A stretch of 15,948 nucleotides of DNA from Hyphomicrobiales bacterium. GTDB lineage: Bacteria; Pseudomonadota; Alphaproteobacteria; Rhizobiales; Beijerinckiaceae. The notes under the pieces were generated by a model. It saw nothing but the letters and a program-made list of their open reading frames with translations, ran no database searches and had not been told where the DNA came from. Location: assembly GCA_947374125.1 (NCBI GenBank), contig CANCAR010000042.1, positions 1 through 15,948 on the forward strand. The letters are read 5' to 3'. Both the position numbers and the translations under genes were made by a program. Positions 8,668 to 14,179 of the stretch are shown here, piece by piece (positions within the stretch are counted from its first letter, which is position 1; each line of letters opens with the position of its first letter).

Positions 8668-8685
8668 TTTGCGCCGTTGCGCAAA
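8668..8685. other. hairpin just after the LysM gene
   Basis: TTTGCGC and GCGCAAA form a perfect 7-bp stem around the four-base loop CGTT, one base after the stop codon. It is followed by an A-run rather than a T-run, so it is not a standard intrinsic terminator for the plus-strand transcript. It may still protect the 3' end or attenuate read-through into the ABC gene. Confidence 0.4.
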
Positions 8686-8796
8686 AAAATCAGCACGATA
8701 CGGGTTGAACCTTTTGCTGTCCTGACGCATCTCTGCCTGTATGATGGCGGCCTGTTTTGGGCTTCGATCTCATCACGTTGCGTCTTTTTTGTATCC

Positions 8797-8800
8797 AGGA
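8797..8800 (+). promoter_or_regulatory. ribosome-binding site deciding the ABC exporter start
   Basis: AGGA followed by six T and then ATG at 8807 selects that start over the in-frame ATG pair 66 bases upstream, which has no comparable site and would add 22 residues unlike the family. Confidence 0.65.
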
Positions 8801-8806
8801 TTTTTT

Positions 8807-10708
8807 ATGGCCCGTTCCATGTCTCGTGGTCGCTCTACGCCTCCCGCCACGTCGTCACGTAGCGATTCTTCTATGTGGCGAACCGTTCGTGGCTTTTGGC
8901 CCTATATGTGGCCGGATGACCGCGCCGATTTACGCATGCGGATCGTCTGGGCCACGCTGTTGCTGGTATTGGCCAAGCTGGTAACGATTGCGGTTCCCTA
9001 CACGTTCAAATGGGCGACCGATGCGCTAGCGCCCTCCGTGATCTCGGGTGCTTCTGATTGGTGGCTGATCAGCATTCCCGTCGTGTTGACCATTCTGTAT
9101 GGTTTGACACGAGCGCTGATGGCACTGCTGACCCAGGTCCGCGATGCCTTGTTCGCTGCCGTTGCCATGCATTCGGTCCGTCGGCTGGCCAATGAGACCT
9201 TCGAGCATATGCACCGGCTCTCTCTCCGCTTTCATTTGGAGCGCAAGACGGGCGGCTTGACGCGCGTTTTGGAGCGCGGCCGGGCGGGCGTTGAATCCAT
9301 CGTCCGCATGACAATGCTGACGCTGTTTCCAACGATTATCGAATTTGTGATGATTTTGGCGGTGCTTTTATACGAATTCGACTGGCGTTACGCGATCATC
9401 ACCATCCTTATGATCGTCGCCTATATGGTGTTCACCACCAAGGCCACCGAATGGCGGATGAATATCCGCCGTTCGATGAATGAAAGCGACACGGATGCGA
9501 GCGGCAAGGCCGTTGATAGTCTCTTGAATTTCGAAACGGTGAAATATTTTGGCTCTGAGGCACGGGAAGCGTCACGCTATGACAAAGCGATGGAGCGGTT
9601 TGAGCGCGCCAGCGTCAAGGCCTATATCTCGCTTGCCGTATTGAATGCCGGGCAGGCCATCATTTTCACTGCGGGGCTAACGTTGTGCATGGTATTGGTG
9701 GTCAATGGCATTCGCGAAGGCCGCCACACCATTGGCGATTTTGTGCTGATTAACGCCATGTTGCTCCAACTTTATCAACCGTTGAACTTTATGGGCATGG
9801 TGTATCGCGAAATTAAACAGGCGATCATTGATATCGACCAGATGTTTGATGTGCTCGATCAAGAGCCCGAGATTGCGGATCTTCCGGGTGCCAAGCCCTT
9901 ACTTGTTACACAAGGCGAGGTGACGTTCGAGAATGTTCAATTCTCCTACACCCCACAGCGCAAAATTTTGGATGGCATCAGCTTCACCGTCCCCGCCGGG
10001 AATACATTGGCCATTGTAGGCGCGTCAGGCGGCGGCAAATCAACGCTTTCGCGGCTTTTGTTCCGATTCTATGAGCCGCAGTCGGGACGGATCTTGATTG
10101 ATGGCCAAAACATTAGCGAGGTAAAGCAGACCTCGCTGCGTGCGGCCATCGGCATGGTGCCGCAAGACACGGTTTTGTTTAACGACACGATCCTCTACAA
10201 TATCCGCTATGGCCGCTGGGATGCCTCGCCTGAGGAAATCGAGGAGGCCGCGAAATTCGCTCAAATCGACAAGTTCATTCGTTCCTTACCGGATGGGTAT
10301 GAAACAAGCGTGGGCGAACGCGGCTTGAAGCTATCGGGCGGCGAGAAACAACGCGTGGCGATTGCGCGCACGATTTTGAAAGCACCGCCGATTCTGGTGC
10401 TGGATGAAGCCACTTCCGCGCTCGACAGCTTCACCGAGCGGGAAATTCAAAACGCCCTTGATACGATATCGAAAGGCCGCACAACGCTCGTTATTGCGCA
10501 TCGGCTTTCAACGATCATCAATGCGGATGAGATTTTGGTCCTAGATAAGGGTAAAATCGCTGAGCGCGGGCGGCATCACGAACTGCTCGAAGCCAAGGGG
10601 ATTTATGCTAATCTCTGGCAACGTCAACGCCAAGTGGCCGAGGCGCGTCAAACGCTTGAAAATACGGGTGAAATCTTGACCCCACTGGCCATTTCTGCCG
10701 ATAGTTGA
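8807..10708 (+). CDS. Atm1/HMT1-type ABC exporter, fused permease and ATPase
   Basis: A 633-residue half-transporter that would act as a homodimer in the inner membrane. The six-helix exporter domain spans about 45-345. The ATPase domain has Walker A GASGGGKST (405-413), Q-loop Gln453, signature LSGGE (509-513), Walker B ILVLDE with Glu534, and H-loop His565. The permease carries the Atm1 hallmarks VDSLLNFETVKYFG and LNAGQAIIFTAGLTL. Arg217, Arg221, Asn280, Gln283 and the NFMGM stretch fall where glutathione-contacting residues lie in structurally characterised Atm1 proteins, from memory. The expected cargo is glutathione-based: a persulfide or metal conjugate linked to Fe-S cluster assembly or heavy-metal tolerance. 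It lies between the LysM gene and psd, with 35 bp to the psd start. A Ser/Arg/Pro-rich N-terminal tail (1-22) precedes the conserved part. Confidence 0.92.
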   Translation: MARSMSRGRSTPPATSSRSDSSMWRTVRGFWPYMWPDDRADLRMRIVWATLLLVLAKLVTIAVPYTFKWATDALAPSVISGASDWWLISIPVVLTILYGLTRALMALLTQVRDALFAAVAMHSVRRLANETFEHMHRLSLRFHLERKTGGLTRVLERGRAGVESIVRMTMLTLFPTIIEFVMILAVLLYEFDWRYAIITILMIVAYMVFTTKATEWRMNIRRSMNESDTDASGKAVDSLLNFETVKYFGSEAREASRYDKAMERFERASVKAYISLAVLNAGQAIIFTAGLTLCMVLVVNGIREGRHTIGDFVLINAMLLQLYQPLNFMGMVYREIKQAIIDIDQMFDVLDQEPEIADLPGAKPLLVTQGEVTFENVQFSYTPQRKILDGISFTVPAGNTLAIVGASGGGKSTLSRLLFRFYEPQSGRILIDGQNISEVKQTSLRAAIGMVPQDTVLFNDTILYNIRYGRWDASPEEIEEAAKFAQIDKFIRSLPDGYETSVGERGLKLSGGEKQRVAIARTILKAPPILVLDEATSALDSFTEREIQNALDTISKGRTTLVIAHRLSTIINADEILVLDKGKIAERGRHHELLEAKGIYANLWQRQRQVAEARQTLENTGEILTPLAISADS

Positions 10709-10733
10709 TAAGCCCGCGCGGTTGCGCATCCTT

Positions 10734-10738
10734 GGGAG
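10734..10738 (+). promoter_or_regulatory. ribosome-binding site of psd
   Basis: GGGAG lies five bases before the ATG at 10744. It excludes the longer in-frame TTG start at 10705, which overlaps the exporter stop and lacks such a site. Confidence 0.7.
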
Positions 10739-10743
10739 CTCGC

Positions 10744-11442
10744 ATGTCCATTCTTGACTCGATCCGAAAACAGATTGTTCCCATTCATCGCGAAGGCTGG
10801 CCCTTCATCGCGATTTTCGCGGTAGTGGCCAATCTTCTGGCCTGGATATGGGGTCCGCTCGGCTGGGTCGGTGCTATTTTAACGGCTTGGTGCGCCTATT
10901 TCTTCCGTGACCCAAACCGGACGGTGCCGGTGGGCGAGGGGCTTGTGATTTCGCCAGCCGATGGCGTCGTGTCCTTGATCATGCCTGCGGTACCGCCGCC
11001 AGAGCTTGGGCTTTCCGACCGTCCGATGATGCGGATATCCGTGTTCATGAATGTGTTTAATTGCCATGTGAACCGCGTTCCCGTGGCGGGCGTGATTGAA
11101 AAAATCGCCTATCGGCCGGGTCTTTTCCTCAATGCGGATTTGGATAAAGCCAGCGAGGACAATGAGCGCAACGCGATTATCGTCGACACCGGTACCGAGC
11201 GATACGGTGTGGTGCAGATTGCAGGTCTCATCGCGCGGCGTATTGTAGGCTTTATTGATGAAGGCGATCGGTTGGAAGTGGGCGAACGCTTTGGTTTGAT
11301 ACGCTTTGGCTCTCGCGTTGATGTCTATCTGCCTGAAGGAGTTAAGCCGGTCGTAGGCGTTGGCCAAACCATGGTGGCTGGTGAAACGGTGATTGCGATG
11401 AAGGGTAAAGCGGCGGCCGAACGGGATTTCAAGACGCAATGA
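10744..11442 (+). CDS. psd: phosphatidylserine decarboxylase, short-form proenzyme
   Basis: A 232-residue pyruvoyl-dependent enzyme that converts phosphatidylserine to phosphatidylethanolamine at the inner membrane. The N-terminus MSILDSIRKQIVPIHREGWPF and two hydrophobic stretches (about 20-50) are typical of the short type found in alphaproteobacteria and archaea. VISPADGVV (68-76) and VFMNVFNCHVNRVPVAG (100-116) hold the conserved Asp and His residues. GLIRFGSRVDVYLP contains the Gly189-Ser190 bond where self-cleavage makes the small alpha chain and turns Ser190 into the pyruvoyl group. The stop overlaps the pssA start (ATGA), so the two are probably translationally coupled; pssA makes the substrate of this enzyme. 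Confidence 0.95.
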   Translation: MSILDSIRKQIVPIHREGWPFIAIFAVVANLLAWIWGPLGWVGAILTAWCAYFFRDPNRTVPVGEGLVISPADGVVSLIMPAVPPPELGLSDRPMMRISVFMNVFNCHVNRVPVAGVIEKIAYRPGLFLNADLDKASEDNERNAIIVDTGTERYGVVQIAGLIARRIVGFIDEGDRLEVGERFGLIRFGSRVDVYLPEGVKPVVGVGQTMVAGETVIAMKGKAAAERDFKTQ

Positions 11443-12248
11443 CCGATCTTTTTCCGCCCTTCGAGCCCGATAAAGAAACCCGGCCAAGGCGGTTTAACGC
11501 TGTGCCGTTGCGGTTGCTGGTCCCGAACGTTGTGACGCTGTTGTCGCTATGCTCAGGCTTAACCGCCATCCGCTTTGCGTTTGAAGGGCAATTGGCCGAG
11601 GCGATCATCTCCATTTTGGTAGCCGCCGTTCTGGATGGCTTGGATGGACGGATTGCCCGACTGTTAAAGGGCACGTCCCGGTTCGGGGCCGAGTTGGACA
11701 GTCTCGCGGATTTTATCAGTTTTGGCGTTGCGCCTGCGATTATTCTTTATGTATTTGGTCTTAATAATCTCAAATCGATTGGCTGGATCGTGGCGCTGCT
11801 GTTTGCGTCCGCCGCCGCTCTTCGGCTCGCGCGCTTTAATGTGATGATCGACGATCCAGCGCGGCCTGAATGGCAGAAGAACTTCTTTGTCGGAATCCCT
11901 GCTCCGGCAGGCGCTTTGTCGGGCCTTTTACCGGCCTATCTGATGCAATTGGGCTTTACACCGCCGCCGCTTTTCTCCGTCGTAGAGGCGCTCTATTTGC
12001 TGTTTATTGCCTATTTGATGATCAGCCGGATCCCGACCTATGCGGGTAAGACCTTCGGAAGCCGGGTGCCGCGGGAATGGGTGGTGCCGTTTTTTGTGAT
12101 TGCGATCGCCATTGTTGGCTTGTTGGTGACCTACCCGTTTCTGTTTCTCGTGGCGGTGGTTGTTATCTACCTGGCGCTGATTCCTTTCGGTGTGAAGCGA
12201 TATCGCGCGCTCGAAAAGGCTGATAAGGCGAGTGAACGGGCCGATTAA
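11439..12248 (+). CDS. pssA: CDP-diacylglycerol--serine O-phosphatidyltransferase
   Basis: A 269-residue integral membrane enzyme that joins CDP-diacylglycerol and serine to form phosphatidylserine. The CDP-alcohol phosphotransferase signature D-x2-D-G-x2-A-R-x8-G-x3-D-x3-D is complete: Asp66, Asp69, Gly70, Ala73, Arg74, Gly83, Asp87 and Asp91. Hydrophobic segments follow at about 95-135, 150-172, 178-197 and 214-250. The N-terminus RRFNAVPLRLLVPNVVTLLS and the Arg/Lys-rich tail are as expected for the membrane-bound (type II) form found outside enteric bacteria. It overlaps psd by four bases, so substrate supply and use are encoded together. The infA gene follows after 91 bp and probably has its own signals. 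Confidence 0.94.
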   Translation: MTDLFPPFEPDKETRPRRFNAVPLRLLVPNVVTLLSLCSGLTAIRFAFEGQLAEAIISILVAAVLDGLDGRIARLLKGTSRFGAELDSLADFISFGVAPAIILYVFGLNNLKSIGWIVALLFASAAALRLARFNVMIDDPARPEWQKNFFVGIPAPAGALSGLLPAYLMQLGFTPPPLFSVVEALYLLFIAYLMISRIPTYAGKTFGSRVPREWVVPFFVIAIAIVGLLVTYPFLFLVAVVVIYLALIPFGVKRYRALEKADKASERAD

Positions 12249-12328
12249 TGCGGTTCTTCACAAACGCCTTTGTTTCGTTTAGGGTCCGCGCTTCTCGAAG
12301 GGTCGATCTCAAGGCCCATATGGTGATT

Positions 12329-12333
12329 GAAGG
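12329..12333 (+). promoter_or_regulatory. ribosome-binding site of infA
   Basis: GAAGG precedes the infA ATG with a six-base T-rich spacer. The same arrangement (purine core, then a T-run) is seen before the ABC exporter gene. Confidence 0.65.
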
Positions 12334-12339
12334 TTTTTA

Positions 12340-12558
12340 ATGGCGAAAGAAGAAGTTCTAGAATTTCCTGGCACGGTAACTGAATTGTTGCCGAACGCGA
12401 TGTTTCGCGTGATGCTTGAGAATGATCACGAAATTATCGCGCATACGGCTGGAAAGATGCGCAAGAATCGCATCCGCGTATTAGCGGGCGACAAGGTGCT
12501 CGTTGAAATGACGCCGTATGACCTGACGAAGGGTCGCATCACCTATCGCTTTAAGTGA
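12340..12558 (+). CDS. infA: translation initiation factor IF-1
   Basis: A 72-residue protein, the canonical length, forming a single S1-type OB fold over its whole length. Diagnostic segments are FPGTVTELLPNAMFRVMLEN (9-28), IAHTAGKMRKNRIRVLAGDKV and the C-terminal MTPYDLTKGRITYRFK. IF-1 binds the 30S A site and works with IF-2 and IF-3 in start-codon selection. The start MAKEEVLEF is the usual alphaproteobacterial one. It is followed after 43 bp by maf and yacG, a recurring order in this bacterial group. Confidence 0.97.
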   Translation: MAKEEVLEFPGTVTELLPNAMFRVMLENDHEIIAHTAGKMRKNRIRVLAGDKVLVEMTPYDLTKGRITYRFK

Positions 12559-12601
12559 CGGGTGAACGTGTCGCCCCGTTGGCGATCCGGGAGCGTACGG
12601 C

Positions 12602-13228
12602 ATGGTAACCGATAGCGGTAATCCTCCTTACACATTGATATTGGCCTCCGCCTCGCCGCGACGTCTTGATTTGTTGCGGCAATTGGGGATCGTGCCTTTC
12701 ACATGTCTTGCCGCTGACATGGACGAGACGCCTTTGGTGCGGGAATTACCCCGCGAACTGGCCAATAGACTTGCCGAAGCCAAAGCGCGAGCCTGCCTTG
12801 CACCCGCCAAAACGCTTTTGCCGGGTCAGCCTTTTCTTGTTTTAGCGGCTGATACCGTTGTGGCGGTTGGTAGGCGGATTTTACCTAAGGCAGAGACTCA
12901 AACGGAGGCGGAGGCCTGCCTTGATCTGCTTTCTGGCCGCGCGCATCGCGTTTTTACCGGGATTTGCTTAGCGTCATCGGATGGCATCGTTCGGCACCGT
13001 TTGGTGGAGACGCGGGTTACAATGAAGCGTCTGTCATCGGAAGAGCGCATACGCTACTTGGCGAGCGGTGAATGGCAGGGCAAAGCTGGGGGCTATGCCA
13101 TCCAAGGCCGCGCCGCGGCGTTTGTGAGCGCTTTATCAGGCTCGTATTCAGGCGTTGTCGGCCTTCCGCTCTATGATACTTCGCAAATGCTGGCGGGGTT
13201 TGGCTATCGGACGGACGCTATCCCATGA
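12602..13228 (+). CDS. maf: Maf-like nucleotide pyrophosphatase (dTTP/UTP type likely)
   Basis: A 208-residue Maf/Ham1-superfold protein. Near the N-terminus ILASASPRRLDLLRQLG has the substrate-binding S-x-SPRR motif (16-21). DMDETP (39-44) and LAADTVVAVG with Asp84 give the acidic catalytic centre. Lys95 and GGYAIQG (163-169) complete the set. Members hydrolyse non-canonical or specific nucleoside triphosphates to monophosphates, cleaning the pool. The DETP and GGYAIQG forms fit the dTTP/UTP (YhdE-like) branch better than the 7-methyl-GTP branch, but that is inferred from motifs only. GGGAG lies eight bases before the ATG. Its stop overlaps the yacG start by ATGA, suggesting coupled translation. 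Confidence 0.93.
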   Translation: MVTDSGNPPYTLILASASPRRLDLLRQLGIVPFTCLAADMDETPLVRELPRELANRLAEAKARACLAPAKTLLPGQPFLVLAADTVVAVGRRILPKAETQTEAEACLDLLSGRAHRVFTGICLASSDGIVRHRLVETRVTMKRLSSEERIRYLASGEWQGKAGGYAIQGRAAAFVSALSGSYSGVVGLPLYDTSQMLAGFGYRTDAIP

Positions 13229-13449
13229 GCAACGACGACGCGTCTCCTGTGAAGAAATCAGCCGAGGTTGTCATGCTCGGTCGCTGCCCGATGTGTAAAA
13301 GACGGGCAACCCTTGATTATCGTCCGTTTTGCTCGAAGCGCTGTTCGGACTTGGATTTATCACGCTGGATGGGTGGCGTGTATGCGATCCCGGCGGAGGA
13401 AGCCGATGAGACAGAAGCCGATTTAGCGGGTCTTTTTCCTGACGAATAA
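13225..13449 (+). CDS. yacG: DNA gyrase inhibitor YacG, zinc-binding
   Basis: A 74-residue protein with the YacG zinc knuckle: Cys21, Cys24, Cys36 and Cys40 in GRCPMCKRR and FCSKRCSDLDLSRWM. The segment SDLDLSRWMGGVYAIP is the strongly conserved family signature. In E. coli YacG binds GyrB and blocks DNA binding by gyrase; the same role is assumed here. The tail after residue 56 is acidic and variable, as usual. It starts within the maf stop (ATGA) and is probably made from the infA-maf message. No gene follows for 147 bp. Confidence 0.94.
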   Translation: MSNDDASPVKKSAEVVMLGRCPMCKRRATLDYRPFCSKRCSDLDLSRWMGGVYAIPAEEADETEADLAGLFPDE

Positions 13450-13530
13450 AATCAGCGCCTCTCTCATAGGTAGAGCCGTTACGGTTGTGTAATAGAAAAA
13501 ATCTCCTATTGATTGTAATATGCCGAAACG

Positions 13531-13546
13531 TTAACTTTTCGCTAAC
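13531..13546 (+). promoter_or_regulatory. possible CtrA-type binding site
   Basis: TTAA, seven bases, then CTAAC matches the alphaproteobacterial CtrA consensus TTAA-N7-TTAAC with one mismatch. It lies 50 bases upstream of the exported nuclease gene and overlaps a weak promoter-like pair (TTGATT at 13509, 17 bases, TAACTT at 13532). If real, it would link that gene to the cell cycle. Such a motif also occurs by chance. Confidence 0.28.
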
Positions 13547-13596
13547 CATCTTCTTGTCATGGAAGGACGGGTTGAAGCTCCTTCGGACTCCTCTTC

Positions 13597-14166
13597 ATGC
13601 GTCATGCCTTAACACCATTCAGAAAGAGCTCTTTATTTGGCCTTTTGGTAATGGCTGTGGCTGTCGTGTATGCAGCAGGTTTCCCCATTAGCCGTGGTTT
13701 CGCAGATACGCTTTATGCCTCACCCAAAGTCTGCTTCTCGCCGGGAGGTCATTGTGCGTCGATCATCCTCGACGAAATCGGCAAGGCCCAGCATAGCATC
13801 CGCGTTCAAGCCTATAGCTTTACCTCGCGCGACATTGCCGATGCCCTGATCGCTGCAGGCAAGCGTGGCGTCGATGTTGCGGTAATCGTTGATAAAAGCC
13901 AGACATCGGAGCGGTATTCGGTCTTGAATGATCTCCGCGACGCGAATTTGCCGCTCTTTGTCGATTATTGCTGCGCAATCGCCCACAATAAAGTGATGAT
14001 TATCGACGAGCATCGGATTATCACAGGATCCTATAATTTCACCAAGGCAGCCGAGTCGAAAAACGCTGAAAATCTATTGCTTCTCGACAATTCTGATTTG
14101 GCGCGAAGCTATATTGAAAACTGGAACCAACACCGCGCAGGCGCCGAAAAGTTTGCGATGCGCTAG
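13597..14166 (+). CDS. exported phospholipase D-like nuclease with one HKD motif
   Basis: A 189-residue protein with a basic, hydrophobic N-terminus (about 8-28) and a likely signal cleavage after GFA at residue 36, so probably periplasmic. The mature part has one phospholipase D catalytic motif, AHNKVMIIDEHRIITGSYNFT, giving His130, Lys132 and Asp137, followed by Gly144, Ser145, Asn147 and the NAENLLLL strand. Length, secretion signal and single motif match the Nuc family (pKM101 Nuc-type endonucleases), which pair two copies into one active site as a dimer. The likely activity is cleavage of nucleic-acid phosphodiesters, though the superfamily also includes lipid enzymes. Four cysteines (46, 53, 125 and 126) may form disulfides. 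It stands alone after a non-coding gap and converges on the glycosyltransferase gene. There is no clear Shine-Dalgarno sequence; the start was chosen to keep a full signal peptide. Confidence 0.86.
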   Translation: MRHALTPFRKSSLFGLLVMAVAVVYAAGFPISRGFADTLYASPKVCFSPGGHCASIILDEIGKAQHSIRVQAYSFTSRDIADALIAAGKRGVDVAVIVDKSQTSERYSVLNDLRDANLPLFVDYCCAIAHNKVMIIDEHRIITGSYNFTKAAESKNAENLLLLDNSDLARSYIENWNQHRAGAEKFAMR

Positions 14167-14179
14167 TGGATGCTTCCTT

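Noticed and set aside
8741..8806. Longer N-terminus for the ABC exporter
   Set aside because: The 22 extra residues lack a ribosome-binding site and do not resemble Atm1 proteins, while AGGA is well placed for the ATG at 8807.
13562..13584. Six-base inverted repeat GAAGGA / TCCTTC in the nuclease leader
   Set aside because: The stem is short, the loop is 11 bases, and several alternative pairings exist nearby. It is expected by chance.
13559..13612. A 17-codon upstream reading frame overlapping the nuclease start
   Set aside because: No ribosome-binding site precedes its ATG and its codons look arbitrary. An overlapping leader peptide cannot be supported from one sequence.
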